Part shown: positions 53,114 to 61,415 of the stretch, one piece after another
Layout of the letters: every line of letters begins with the position of its first letter
Numbering within the stretch: position 1 is the stretch's first letter
DNA from: CmP2 sp052084925
GTDB taxonomy: Bacteria > Actinomycetota > Actinomycetes > Actinomycetales > Micrococcaceae
Reading direction: 5' to 3'
Assembly: GCA_052084925.1 (NCBI GenBank)
Contig: JBQDEV010000010.1
Coordinates: 62,001 to 126,000 of the forward strand
Length of the DNA: 64,000 nt
The notes under the pieces: model-generated
Databases searched by the model: none
Told to the model about the DNA's origin: nothing
The model's input: the letters and a program-made list of their open reading frames with translations, nothing else
Made by a program: the position numbers and the translations under genes

Positions 53114-54538
53114 TCAGACGCCGTAGTACAGCTCGAATTCCAGCGGGTTCGGACGTGCTGCCAGCGGCAGGATCTCGTTCTCGCGCTTGTACTGGATCCA
53201 GGTCTCGATCAGATCCTCGGTGAAGACGTCACCGGCGAGGAGGAACTCGTGGTCTGCCTCGAGGGCATCCAGAGCTTCATCCAATGAGCCCGGAGCCTTC
53301 TGGATGTCGGCTGCCTCTTCCGGGGGCAACTCGTAGAGATCCTTATCGATCGGGTCGGCCGGCTCGATCCGGTTGCGGATGCCGTCCAAGCCCGCCATCA
53401 GCTGTGCTGCGAAAGCCAGGTATGGGTTCGACGACGGGTCCGGGGCGCGGAACTCGAGGCGCTTGGCCTTGGGGTTCGAGCCGGTGATCGGGATACGAAT
53501 CGCAGCGGAGCGGTTGCCCTGTGAGTAGACCATGTTGATCGGGGCCTCGAAGCCCTTGACCAAACGACGGTAGGAATTCACCGTCGGGTTCGTGAACGCC
53601 AAGACGGCGGAAGCGTGCTTGAGCAGGCCGCCGATGTACCACCGAGCCGTGTCAGAGAGGTTGGCATAGCCCTTCTCATCGAAGAACAGCGGCTGGCCTC
53701 CCTGCCACAGCGACTGGTGGCAGTGCATTCCCGAGCCGTTGTCGCCGAAAACCGGCTTGGGCATGAAGGTGGCCGACTTGCCGAAGGCGTCGGAAGTGTT
53801 CTTCACGACGTACTTGAACTTCAGGAGGTCATCCGCTGCGTGGGTGAGCGTGTTGAAACGGTAGTTGATCTCGGCCTGGCCGGGGGCGCCCACCTCGTGA
53901 TGGGAGCGCTCCACCTCGAGGCCGACCTCGTCGAGGACAGCGCAGATTTCGTCGCGGATGTCTGCCTGCTTGTCCATGGGCGAGACGGGGAAGTAGCCGC
54001 CCTTCTGCGACATCTTGTGTCCGAGGTTCCCGCCTTCTTCCTTGCGACCGGTGTTCCAGTCTGCTTCTTCGGAATCGATCCGGTAGAAGCTGTGCTGCGG
54101 GGAGGAGGAATAGCGGACGTCATCGAAGATGAAGAACTCGGCTTCGGAAGCGAAGTTCGCCGTATCGGCGATCCCGGTGGAAGCCAGGTACTCCTCGGCC
54201 CGCTGCGCAACACCGCGAGGGTCACGGTGGTACGGCTCGCCGGTGCGCGGGTTGACGATGGAGAAGTTCATCGTCAGCGTCTTGCGAACGCGGAACGGAT
54301 CCACGAACGCAGTCGCGATGTCGGGGATCAGCTGCATGTCCGACTCGGCGATGCCCTGGAAACCGCGAATGGAGGAACCGTCGAAAAGCTGTCCTTCAGT
54401 GAAGAAGTCGTCGTCGATGGCCTTCGCCGGCAGGTTGAAGTGGTGCTGCAGGCCCGGAAGGTCCGTGAAGCGAACGTCGATGAATTCGATCTCCTCGGTC
54501 TTGATGAACTCGAGGACTTCTTCGGATGAAGAGAACAT
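53114..54538 (-). CDS. glnA: Glutamine synthetase type I (GlnA1)
   Basis: A 474-residue dodecameric-type enzyme, the main ammonium-assimilating glutamine synthetase. It has the typical LQHHFNLPAKAIDDD, FDGSSIRGF, EAEFFIFDD, SHHEVGAPGQAEINY, NGSGMHCHQSLW and EFRAPDPSSNPYLAF blocks. The adenylylation tyrosine is in IDKDLYELPPEE, so GlnE from the upstream region can inactivate it. ATG 54538 is preceded by AGGAG. Two GlnR-like sites lie upstream. It is a separate transcription unit, convergent with the cysteine-rich protein gene. Confidence 0.96.
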   Translation of the reverse strand: MFSSSEEVLEFIKTEEIEFIDVRFTDLPGLQHHFNLPAKAIDDDFFTEGQLFDGSSIRGFQGIAESDMQLIPDIATAFVDPFRVRKTLTMNFSIVNPRTGEPYHRDPRGVAQRAEEYLASTGIADTANFASEAEFFIFDDVRYSSSPQHSFYRIDSEEADWNTGRKEEGGNLGHKMSQKGGYFPVSPMDKQADIRDEICAVLDEVGLEVERSHHEVGAPGQAEINYRFNTLTHAADDLLKFKYVVKNTSDAFGKSATFMPKPVFGDNGSGMHCHQSLWQGGQPLFFDEKGYANLSDTARWYIGGLLKHASAVLAFTNPTVNSYRRLVKGFEAPINMVYSQGNRSAAIRIPITGSNPKAKRLEFRAPDPSSNPYLAFAAQLMAGLDGIRNRIEPADPIDKDLYELPPEEAADIQKAPGSLDEALDALEADHEFLLAGDVFTEDLIETWIQYKRENEILPLAARPNPLEFELYYGV

Positions 54539-54571
54539 GAGGTGCTCCTGTCGTGGTGAACTCTTGTCTAA

Positions 54572-54577
54572 AGACTA
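54572..54577 (-). promoter_or_regulatory. Candidate -10 box for glnA
   Basis: The minus strand reads TAGTCT, about 34 bases before the glnA ATG. The GlnR-like sites lie just upstream of it. Confidence 0.4.
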
Positions 54578-54588
54578 TCGGCGGCGGT

Positions 54589-54624
54589 AAATCAATCGTG
54601 TCACGAATGTTTCCGGCATGTAAC
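54589..54624 (-). promoter_or_regulatory. GlnR-like operator before glnA
   Basis: On the minus strand GTTAC-N6-GAAAC (54609-54624) matches the actinobacterial GlnR box exactly. Twenty bases downstream, GTGAC-N6-GATTT (54589-54604) is a weaker second copy. Tandem boxes of this kind stand before glnA in streptomycetes and mycobacteria. MtrA boxes are similar, so the regulator is inferred. Confidence 0.6.
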
Positions 54625-54640
54625 GAATCGCAGACGACGG

Positions 54641-54646
54641 TAGACT
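54641..54646 (+). promoter_or_regulatory. Candidate -10 box of a leaderless promoter for the RDD gene
   Basis: TAGACT is followed by 8 bases and GTG at 54655. No Shine-Dalgarno sequence is seen. Confidence 0.45.
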
Positions 54647-54654
54647 GAACTGCT

Positions 54655-55137
54655 GTGGGACGACAGCGTGGCGAGAAGCCGGAGAACCGACCGGAATCGA
54701 TGATTAGCCGGAAGGATCTGGCGTCGTGGATCGAGGGACCTCCACACCATGAAGCCGGTAGCTATGCTGGGCAGGGACTGGGACTTCCTGCGGAAGGCCC
54801 CTCATCGATGGCCGGATACGGCCGCCGTTTTCTTGCCCTGTTCATCGACTGGGTGCTCGCGCTGGTCCTCGGCGCCGTGTTCTTCAACGGGAACGAGTTC
54901 GCACCCCTGCTGATTTTCGCCGGAATGCATATTCTCATGATCGGGCTGCTGGGCACCACCATCGGAAAACGTCTTGCGCGCATTCAGATCGTGAAGGTCG
55001 GCGGTGCGAGTGCCTCACTGATCACGTCATTGATACGAACGGCATTGCTGATGCTGATCGTCCCGTTGATCATTGTGGACTCTGAAGGACGAGGGCTTCA
55101 CGATCGCCTGGCGAAGTCGGTCGAGATCACCATGTGA
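54655..55137 (+). CDS. RDD family membrane protein
   Basis: A 160-residue protein with a polar N-terminus of about 50 residues and an RDD domain: helix one starts with GYGRRFLALFIDWVLALVLGAVFF (Arg and Asp are the RDD residues), helix two ILMIGLLGTTIGKRLARIQIV, and a third hydrophobic segment with SLIRTALLMLIVPLIIVD, ending GRGLHDRLAKSVEI (the second conserved Asp). Function is not established; RDD proteins occur near glnA in actinobacteria. The start is GTG. A strong terminator follows, shared with the DUF4191 gene. Confidence 0.86.
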   Translation: MGRQRGEKPENRPESMISRKDLASWIEGPPHHEAGSYAGQGLGLPAEGPSSMAGYGRRFLALFIDWVLALVLGAVFFNGNEFAPLLIFAGMHILMIGLLGTTIGKRLARIQIVKVGGASASLITSLIRTALLMLIVPLIIVDSEGRGLHDRLAKSVEITM

Positions 55138-55157
55138 AGGACTCCGTGAAAATTAAC

Positions 55158-55195
55158 GATACGGCCCCCATGACGGTGTTCATGGGGGCCGTATC
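55158..55195. terminator. Strong bidirectional terminator between RDD and DUF4191 genes
   Basis: GATACGGCCCCCATGA (55158-55173) and TCATGGGGGCCGTATC (55180-55195) make a perfect 16-base-pair stem with a 6-base loop. On the minus strand it is followed by GTTAATTTT, which fits an intrinsic terminator. Confidence 0.9.
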
Positions 55196-55210
55196 ATTCA
55201 GGGCCGTGTA

Positions 55211-56032
55211 TCAGCGTCCGCGCATCGATTTGCGGTCGGGGCGCATTCGGTAGGGGTCGATACCCTTCGGAATGGGCAGCTTGTTCGAGGGCAGCGAGGC
55301 CAAGCGGTTCTCCACTGCGCGGACTTCGTGCTTGGTCAGAGTCTTCTTCATGCGTTTCAGGGTCGGCTTGATCTCATGCAACTCGATCTCGCTGGGACCC
55401 TTGCCGACCTGGACCACGCGAATCTCAACGTTCGGAAGGTAGCGGGCCATCTTGCGCCGCTCCTGATCAGCGAGCTTCTTGACGCGCTCGTAACCGCCCT
55501 CGCCCACAAGGATCACTCCGGGGCGTCCCACGGCACGATAGACGGCATCTTGTGTCTTCGCGTTCATTGCGACGGGCTCCTGCGGAACCACCCAGCCACG
55601 ACCGATGTTACTAAGCGCGGCACCGGCGGCGCCCGGCCGACCCTCGATCTGGGCGTAGGCGGCGCGCTCTGCCTTGCGGTTCATCACGATCAGAGATGCG
55701 AGAAGACCGAAGGGAATGGAGATCAGCAACCAGGTGATCCAATTGTCGAGGAGCAATCCAACGCCGAGGCCCACCACCAGGGCGATGGCGAAGGCGATGA
55801 TCATCCACAGCACGAGGGTCTTGTCGTGCTTGCGGGTCATCGAGAAGACTTCAGCGATCTGCTTGAAGAAGCCCTTCTTGTTCTTCTTCGCTGCCTTCTT
55901 CTCCGCCTTGTTTGCCTTGGCGTTCGCCTTGTCCTGGGCGCGACGCTCGCGCTGCTCGCGCTTGACGGTCTTCAGGTCCTTTTGCGGACCGCGGGCAGGG
56001 GCTGCGTCGTTGTGATTGCTATTCGAGGCCAT
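55211..56032 (-). CDS. DUF4191 membrane protein
   Basis: A 273-residue protein matching the actinobacterial DUF4191 family (Rv2219-like). A charged, Lys/Arg/Ala-rich N-terminus (about 60 residues) precedes two hydrophobic helices (about residues 73-95 and 99-116), then a soluble domain with NRKAERAAYAQIEGRPGAAGAAL, RPGVILVGEGGYERVKKL and a basic C-terminus. In mycobacteria it also lies next to glnA1 and the RDD gene. Function is unknown. ATG 56032 is the natural start; TAGACT lies 9 bases upstream, so the transcript may be leaderless. Confidence 0.87.
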   Translation of the reverse strand: MASNSNHNDAAPARGPQKDLKTVKREQRERRAQDKANAKANKAEKKAAKKNKKGFFKQIAEVFSMTRKHDKTLVLWMIIAFAIALVVGLGVGLLLDNWITWLLISIPFGLLASLIVMNRKAERAAYAQIEGRPGAAGAALSNIGRGWVVPQEPVAMNAKTQDAVYRAVGRPGVILVGEGGYERVKKLADQERRKMARYLPNVEIRVVQVGKGPSEIELHEIKPTLKRMKKTLTKHEVRAVENRLASLPSNKLPIPKGIDPYRMRPDRKSMRGR

Positions 56033-56041
56033 AGTCCCACC

Positions 56042-56047
56042 AGTCTA
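56042..56047 (-). promoter_or_regulatory. Candidate -10 box for the DUF4191 gene
   Basis: The minus strand reads TAGACT, then 9 bases, then ATG at 56032. This is a slightly long version of the leaderless pattern. Confidence 0.35.
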
Positions 56048-56132
56048 CCGGGAAATCCCCTGTGGAAAACCTCGGGTGCAGGGCACGGAAACCCGTCAAG
56101 ATGGGAGGAGGGTTCGAAGGATGGAGTGAGCG

Positions 56133-57716
56133 ATGACGGATTCCGCACGCATAGACGCTGACAACACTCAGGATGAGGACGCTGAGGTTCCCCACCTCGA
56201 TGGATGGAACGCGTCGCGTCTGCTGGCCCAGGGCACGCACGCTGAGGCCTGGGTGGTCGAATCATTGAGTCCCGGACGCGAGCCCTGTGTGCTGAAAATC
56301 CCGCGCACCTCGGATGATGTGGCCACCCTGCGACGTGAGACACGATTTGCAGGTGCGCTGAGCCATCCGCACATCGTCGCCTTCCAAGGCACAGTGGAGA
56401 CAAGCAGGGGAGAGGGAACGCTCTGGGAACTCTGCCCGGCAGGAGATGCGTTGAGCCTGGTCCACGTTCTTGGTCCTTTACGAGTGGCGCAGGCTGTCAC
56501 TGTCTTGGTGCCCCTCGCACAAGCTCTGGACCATGCCCACGAGGGTGGCGTTGTCCACGGAGACGTGTCCCCGGGCAATGTCGTCTTCGATACCAGTGGA
56601 AGGCCGAAGCTGTGTGACATCGGCGAGGCCCGCACGGTGACCAGTCCCGACCGTTGGACCGGTACTGAGGGTTTCAGCGCACCGGAGCTCGACCTCGACG
56701 AAAGGCGAGACAGCCTTCAGCCTGCCGCAGACGTATATTCCCTGGCGGCGCTGGGATGGTTTCTTCTGACAGGGCGCATTCCCGGTGATGAGTCACGCCG
56801 CCCGGCTCTCAACGTGCTGTTGCCCGGGGTCGGCAACGAGGTGACAGAACTGCTTGAAACGTGTCTGAGCACGTCACCCGAGCACCGCCCTTCCTTGGCG
56901 GAGTTCTCCGTTGCCTGTTATGCGTGGGCTGTGCCTGAGCCTCTTGAGCTGCACGCACTGGTCGACGAGCGTACTGCACTCTTCCTTCCCACCCGCCACG
57001 AACGTGGAGCCCAGCCAGTAGTGCGTCCTTCGCGTCGTCGCGTTGGAGCCAGACGGCGCGGAGCCGAACGAGGAAGACCGAAACGGGTCTCATCGCGGAG
57101 ACAACCATACGGGCAGGTGCGTCGAAGATTGCGTGGAGCACACGTCAGAATGGCCTCTGGCGTGGGCGCTGCGGTACTGGGCGCTAGTTTGATTCTCGCT
57201 GACCTCTGGATGCCGGCTGACCGTGAGGAGAATCTGGACACACGGAGGGATGCCACGGTGACCACGATGGCACCGGATCCCGAGTGGGAGAGCATCGTGA
57301 ATCAGTGGAGCCACGATCGCGCAACGGCGTTGACCGATCGCGACGCCGAGGCGGTCAGCTCCTACGCGGTGGACTCGGGGCACGTGGCTCGTGATGATCG
57401 TGCGCTTATCCGTTCTCTTCGTGATCAGAACATCGTCTACGAGAATCTGTCGATGACGGCCCAGGTCAAGGAGGTGCATTCGGACGACAGCGTTGCTCAC
57501 GTGTTCGTCGAGTGGACGATGAGCTCCTATACGGCCCTCCCTGAAGACGGCACAGAAGATCTTGAGGAACACGCTCCGGGTAACACGGATCAGGTGAGGA
57601 TCGAATCGAGGCTGGTCGACGATGAATGGCGTATCGAGTCCGTGACCCCGCACTCCACTGCCGGAACTGCGGCGCATGCCGGTGGATCTTTGGGGTCAGC
57701 GGATACCGCCGGTTGA
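56133..57716 (+). CDS. Kinase-like membrane protein with a degenerate catalytic core
   Basis: A 527-residue protein. Residues 25-265 have the Ser/Thr kinase fold: a conserved lysine (Lys55), a C-helix glutamate (about Glu69), and a catalytic loop HGDVSPGN (142-149) in place of HRDxKxxN. The metal motif is DIG (162-164) in place of DFG, and the glycine loop is LLAQGTHAEA, without GxGxxG. A basic region of about 50 residues leads to one helix (341-360), then an extracellular domain (about 380-527) rich in acidic residues. It could be a weak kinase or a pseudokinase that senses wall signals. GGAG precedes ATG 56133. No related gene is adjacent. Confidence 0.82.
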   Translation: MTDSARIDADNTQDEDAEVPHLDGWNASRLLAQGTHAEAWVVESLSPGREPCVLKIPRTSDDVATLRRETRFAGALSHPHIVAFQGTVETSRGEGTLWELCPAGDALSLVHVLGPLRVAQAVTVLVPLAQALDHAHEGGVVHGDVSPGNVVFDTSGRPKLCDIGEARTVTSPDRWTGTEGFSAPELDLDERRDSLQPAADVYSLAALGWFLLTGRIPGDESRRPALNVLLPGVGNEVTELLETCLSTSPEHRPSLAEFSVACYAWAVPEPLELHALVDERTALFLPTRHERGAQPVVRPSRRRVGARRRGAERGRPKRVSSRRQPYGQVRRRLRGAHVRMASGVGAAVLGASLILADLWMPADREENLDTRRDATVTTMAPDPEWESIVNQWSHDRATALTDRDAEAVSSYAVDSGHVARDDRALIRSLRDQNIVYENLSMTAQVKEVHSDDSVAHVFVEWTMSSYTALPEDGTEDLEEHAPGNTDQVRIESRLVDDEWRIESVTPHSTAGTAAHAGGSLGSADTAG

Positions 57717-57725
57717 TGGGAAAAA

Positions 57726-57757
57726 GTGGGGCCGCCTCGCGAACGAGACGGCCCCAC
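57726..57757. terminator. Bidirectional terminator after the kinase-like gene
   Basis: GTGGGGCCGCCTCG (57726-57739) and CGAGACGGCCCCAC (57744-57757) pair with one mismatch around CGAA. It is preceded by AAAAA, so on the minus strand the hairpin is followed by TTTTT, a good intrinsic terminator for the gene at 57775-58128. Confidence 0.85.
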
Positions 57758-57774
57758 GGATCACGGTTGTGCGG

Positions 57775-58128
57775 CTACTGCCACACCACTGCGATCACCA
57801 AGTTGATGAGCGACAGCCCGCCCACGGAATGGGCGATGCCGGTCGGAACCGGCTGGCCCCGGTTCTCCTTGCGCCGGCCGATCCATGCGGTGATGAAGAC
57901 GAGCAGGGCCAAGCCGAGCTTGACTGCGATCTTTACATGATTCGGACCGCCGCCGTCGCCCATTTCGGCCAAACCGACCAAGATCAAACCGGAGACCAGC
58001 ATGATGATCGATCCCCACCACTGAGACAAGGTGACCGTAGGGTTCTTGAATTTCGCCAGCCAACCTCCCACCAGTGCGGCAGCACCGATGATGTGGATGG
58101 CAACGAAAATGAGCGTGACAGTTTCCAT
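57775..58128 (-). CDS. Small four-helix membrane protein
   Basis: A 117-residue protein with four predicted transmembrane helices (about residues 3-24, 36-55, 65-84 and 97-115). Polar residues are limited to short loops (GGWLAKFKNPTVTLSQWWG, GDGGGPNHVK, GRRKENRGQPVPTGIAHS). I do not recognise a named family. It lies 17 bases after the sucB stop on the same strand, so it probably shares its transcript. A strong terminator follows. A transport or redox role cannot be assigned. Confidence 0.78.
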   Translation of the reverse strand: METVTLIFVAIHIIGAAALVGGWLAKFKNPTVTLSQWWGSIIMLVSGLILVGLAEMGDGGGPNHVKIAVKLGLALLVFITAWIGRRKENRGQPVPTGIAHSVGGLSLINLVIAVVWQ

Positions 58129-58145
58129 GGACTACTGTGTTCCCC

Positions 58146-59879
58146 TCAGAGTCCGAGCTCGTTGGCGAATTCTCCAGCTTCCAACCGTGCCTTGACGGTC
58201 TGGAGGAAGCGTCCCGCGTCAGCGCCGTCCACGAGGCGGTGATCATAGGTCAGGCAGAGGTACATCATGTGACGGATGGCGATGGAGTCATTGCCATCTG
58301 CATCGGAGACGACCATCGGACGCTTGACGATCGCTCCCGTTCCCAGGATGGCCACCTGAGGCTGGTTGATGATCGGCGTGTCGAACAGTGCACCCACGGA
58401 CCCGATGTTCGTGATCGAGAACGTGCCACCGGACAGCTCGTCCGGTGAGATCTTGTTCGTCCGGGCGCGTTCAGCCAGATCAGCGATCTTGCTCGCGACA
58501 CCCGAGAGGTTCAGCGATCCGGTGTCCGCGATGACCGGAACCAGCAGGCCACGTTCGGTGTCGACCGCAATAGCGACGTCCTCGGTGGCGTGGTAGGTGA
58601 TTTCGCCGGCCTCTTCATCGAAGGAGGCGTTCAGCTTCGGGTGCTGCTTGAGCGCCTCAGCCACAGCCTGCGTGATGAACGGGAGGTAGGTGAGCTTCAC
58701 ACCGTTCTTCTGTGCAAAGTCGTTCTTGGCCCGACCGCGCAGGGCGACGATGCGAGTCATGTCGATCTCGTGCACCTGCGTCAGCTGGGTCGAGGTATCG
58801 AGCGACTCGCGCATGCGACGGGCAATGACCTGACGGATCCGGGGAGCCTTCTCGGTGGTGCCGCGCTTCGAAGGATCGACTGATGACACCGGTGCCTTGG
58901 CTGCCGGTGCGGATGCGGCAGCGGGTGCTGCCTCTTCCTTCGACTGCGCAGCGTCGAGAACGTCCTGCTTGCGGATACGTCCACCCACGCCGCTGCCCTT
59001 GACCGTGGAGAGATCGACATTGTTCTGGCGTGCCAAGCGACGCACCAGCGGGGTGACGTATCCGTCGCCACGAGCTTCGTCGGATGAGGAAGCGGACGAT
59101 GCCTCCGGTGCCGCGGGTGCCTGCTCTGCGGCCTTCTCCTGCTTCGGAGCTTCGGCAGGGGCTTCCTTCTTGGCTTCCTTGGGCTCTTCCTTCTTCTCCT
59201 CGGCGGGAGCTTCATCCTCGGCCGACGCTGCGGCCGGGGCCGGCGCTCCTGAGGAACCGGAACCGATGAGTGCCAGGACGTCTCCGACCTCGGCAGTCTC
59301 GTCTTCGCCGACCTTCACCTCAAGAAGCTTGCCCGCGACAGGGGAGGGGATCTCAGTATCGACCTTGTCAGTAGACACCTCGAGAAGCGGTTCGTCGACC
59401 TCGACGTCGTCCCCCACTTCCTTGAGCCACCGAGTGACGGTGCCTTCGGTGACGGACTCGCCCAGTGCAGGAAGTGTCACTTCGGTCGCTTCGCCAGCAT
59501 CTGCTGAGTCCTCAGCAGCGTCGTCGGACGCGGGCGCCTCAGCAGCGGCCTCGGGCTCTTCTGCAGGCTCTGCTTCGGTCTCTTCCGCTTCGGCAGGGGC
59601 CTCCGCGGAGTCGTCGGCGTCGCTACCGGAGTCGGCGCCGTCGCCACCACCGATACGGGCCAGATCAGCACCCACTTCGACGGTCTCGTCTTCGTCGACG
59701 AGGATCTCCTCCAAAACGCCGGCAATCGGCGAGGGGATCTCGGTGTCGACTTTGTCAGTAGACACTTCCACTAAGGGTTCGTCGACCTCGACCTGGTCTC
59801 CGACCTGCTTGAGCCAGCGGGTGACGGTGCCCTCTGTGACGGACTCGCCCAGTGCTGGCAGGCTCACGGTTTCAGACAT
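58146..59879 (-). CDS. sucB: Dihydrolipoyl acyltransferase (2-oxoglutarate or pyruvate dehydrogenase E2)
   Basis: A 577-residue E2 subunit with two lipoyl domains (lysines in STDKVDTEIP at residues 43 and 172), long Ala/Pro/Glu-rich linkers, a peripheral subunit-binding domain (YVTPLVRRLARQNNVDLSTVKGSGVGGRIRKQDVL) and the C-terminal catalytic domain. Catalytic residues are in LTYDHRLVDGADAGRF. In actinobacteria this protein is usually annotated SucB or DlaT and serves pyruvate and 2-oxoglutarate dehydrogenase complexes; the substrate is not fixed by sequence. It lies 84 bases after lpd on the same strand. lipB and lipA, its usual neighbours, are absent. Confidence 0.92.
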   Translation of the reverse strand: MSETVSLPALGESVTEGTVTRWLKQVGDQVEVDEPLVEVSTDKVDTEIPSPIAGVLEEILVDEDETVEVGADLARIGGGDGADSGSDADDSAEAPAEAEETEAEPAEEPEAAAEAPASDDAAEDSADAGEATEVTLPALGESVTEGTVTRWLKEVGDDVEVDEPLLEVSTDKVDTEIPSPVAGKLLEVKVGEDETAEVGDVLALIGSGSSGAPAPAAASAEDEAPAEEKKEEPKEAKKEAPAEAPKQEKAAEQAPAAPEASSASSSDEARGDGYVTPLVRRLARQNNVDLSTVKGSGVGGRIRKQDVLDAAQSKEEAAPAAASAPAAKAPVSSVDPSKRGTTEKAPRIRQVIARRMRESLDTSTQLTQVHEIDMTRIVALRGRAKNDFAQKNGVKLTYLPFITQAVAEALKQHPKLNASFDEEAGEITYHATEDVAIAVDTERGLLVPVIADTGSLNLSGVASKIADLAERARTNKISPDELSGGTFSITNIGSVGALFDTPIINQPQVAILGTGAIVKRPMVVSDADGNDSIAIRHMMYLCLTYDHRLVDGADAGRFLQTVKARLEAGEFANELGL

Positions 59880-59904
59880 GATGTCCCGTTTCCTCTCTCA
59901 GTTT

Positions 59905-59969
59905 TCCGGTGTATCACCGGACATGCGGTGATGGGTGGGCTGGCCACCCGAGTATGGGGTGGCTCAGCC
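59905..59969. terminator. Hairpins between lpd and sucB
   Basis: Two structures are seen: TCCGGTG/CACCGGA (59905-59921) with a TAT loop, and a stem CCACCC/GGGTGG (59944-59962) with flanking GGCT/AGCC, which contains the lpd stop codon. Neither is followed by a T tract in the lpd direction. They may reduce, but need not stop, read-through from lpd to sucB. Confidence 0.4.
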
Positions 59970-61337
59970 ATGCAACGGATGGCCGTTAAGGGCCATCGCT
60001 GCTTCGCCGAGAGACTCGTTCTGGGTCGGGTGTGCGTGGATGAAGGCTGCGACATCTTCGGGGTAGGCCTCCCAGTTCACGATGAGCTGGGCCTCGCCGA
60101 TCTGCTCGGAGATGCGTTTGCCGATGCCATGGACGCCGATGATGGCGCCGTCCTTCTGGCGAACCATCTTGATGACACCACCGGTGCCGAGGATGGACGA
60201 CTTGCCGTTGCCAGCAAGGTTGTATTCCGTGACCTCCACATTGTCCTTGCCGAACTTCTCCTCGGCCTTGGGCTGCGAGTAACCCACAGACATGATTTCC
60301 GGCTCCGTGAAGGTCACCTTGGGGATGTTGACGTCTTCAACGATCAGCGGGTTGTTGCCTGCGATCTCCTCGGCCACGAAGATTCCCTGCTGATACCCGC
60401 GGTGGGCCAGCTGGACTCCTGGGACGATATCGCCGATAGCGTAAATATTGCCGACGCCGGTGTGGAGGCGCTCATCCGTGATGACGAAACCACGGTCCAG
60501 GGTGACACCCTGCTCTTCGAAACCGAGGCCTTCGGTGTTCGGTCCGCGTCCCACAGCAACGAGACAGATCTCCGCTTCGAACTCCTTGCCATCGGAAAGG
60601 GTGACCTTGACGCCGGAATCCGTCTCTTCAACCTTGTCGAAGAAGGTTCCGAGGTTGGACTTGATTCCCTTCTTCTTGAACTCGCGCTCCAGCACCTTGA
60701 TGATCGACGGATCTTCGTTGGGCACCAGGTGATCCAGACCCTCGATGATCGTGACATCGACTCCGAAGGAGTTCCACATCGAGGCGAACTCGGAACCGAT
60801 CACGCCGCCTCCAAGAACGATGGCGGACTTCGGGAGGTAATCAAGCTGCAGAGCCTCGGTCGAGGTCATGATCTTATCGCTGACGGTGAGCCCGAACGTC
60901 TTGGAATACGATCCGGATGCGAGGATGATGTGCTTGCCCTGGTAGCGAGTGCCATCGACCTCGATCTCGTTCTGGGAGACGAGCTTGCCTTCGCCTTCAA
61001 TGACGTTGACCTTGCGCATCTTCAGAAGACCGGAGAGGCCCTTGAACTTCCCGGCGACGATGCCGTCCTTGTAGTCGCGCACTTTGCCCATGTCGACCGA
61101 GTCCACGGTGGCATTGACGCCGAAGGATGAAGCGTGACGCGCCTCATCAGCTACTTCAGCGGCGTGCAGGTAAGCCTTGGTGGGAATGCATCCCCAGTGC
61201 AGGCAGGTTCCGCCAAGCTTGCTTTTCTCGACCAGACCGACGGTCAGGCCGTGCTGGACGGCTCGCAGCGCGGCACCATAACCGGCGGAGCCACCGCCGA
61301 GAATGAGGACGTCAAATTCCTGAGCGGTTTCGGACAC
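59964..61337 (-). CDS. lpd: Dihydrolipoyl dehydrogenase (E3)
   Basis: A 457-residue FAD enzyme that reoxidises dihydrolipoyl groups in 2-oxoacid dehydrogenase complexes. The FAD motif GGGSAGYGAA is near residue 14, the redox disulphide Cys45/Cys50 is in GGTCLHWGCIPTKA, the NAD motif is VLGGGVIGSEFASM, and the catalytic HAHPTQNE is near the C-terminus. The start is GTG 61337, with GAGGAG 8 bases upstream. A well-matched promoter and a 15-base palindrome lie upstream. It precedes sucB, so E3 and E2 are made from neighbouring genes. Confidence 0.95.
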   Translation of the reverse strand: MSETAQEFDVLILGGGSAGYGAALRAVQHGLTVGLVEKSKLGGTCLHWGCIPTKAYLHAAEVADEARHASSFGVNATVDSVDMGKVRDYKDGIVAGKFKGLSGLLKMRKVNVIEGEGKLVSQNEIEVDGTRYQGKHIILASGSYSKTFGLTVSDKIMTSTEALQLDYLPKSAIVLGGGVIGSEFASMWNSFGVDVTIIEGLDHLVPNEDPSIIKVLEREFKKKGIKSNLGTFFDKVEETDSGVKVTLSDGKEFEAEICLVAVGRGPNTEGLGFEEQGVTLDRGFVITDERLHTGVGNIYAIGDIVPGVQLAHRGYQQGIFVAEEIAGNNPLIVEDVNIPKVTFTEPEIMSVGYSQPKAEEKFGKDNVEVTEYNLAGNGKSSILGTGGVIKMVRQKDGAIIGVHGIGKRISEQIGEAQLIVNWEAYPEDVAAFIHAHPTQNESLGEAAMALNGHPLHG

Positions 61338-61386
61338 GAGTGTTGCTCCTCTACGTTAGGGCACGGGGATTTTCCCGCCCCGGTTG

Positions 61387-61401
61387 TACTGGAAACCAGT
61401 A
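61387..61401. promoter_or_regulatory. Candidate operator palindrome in the lpd leader
   Basis: TACTGGAAACCAGTA is a perfect inverted repeat (TACTGG and CCAGTA around AAA), about 15 bases downstream of the lpd -10 box. This is a good position for a repressor. The regulator is unknown; the shape resembles GntR-family sites but is not a match to a site I can name. Confidence 0.55.
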
Positions 61402-61415
61402 TGTATTGCTGGCCA

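Noticed and set aside
55328..56161. 277-codon plus-strand frame
   Set aside because: It is antisense to the DUF4191 gene and has no recognisable sequence or start signal.
58855..59931. 358-codon plus-strand frame rich in Ser, Ala and Pro
   Set aside because: It is the complement of the repetitive lipoyl-domain and linker region of sucB; the apparent repeats are only the mirror of the real repeats.
59928..61130. 400-codon plus-strand frame
   Set aside because: It lies wholly antisense to lpd, which has all its catalytic motifs. Long antisense frames are common at this base composition.
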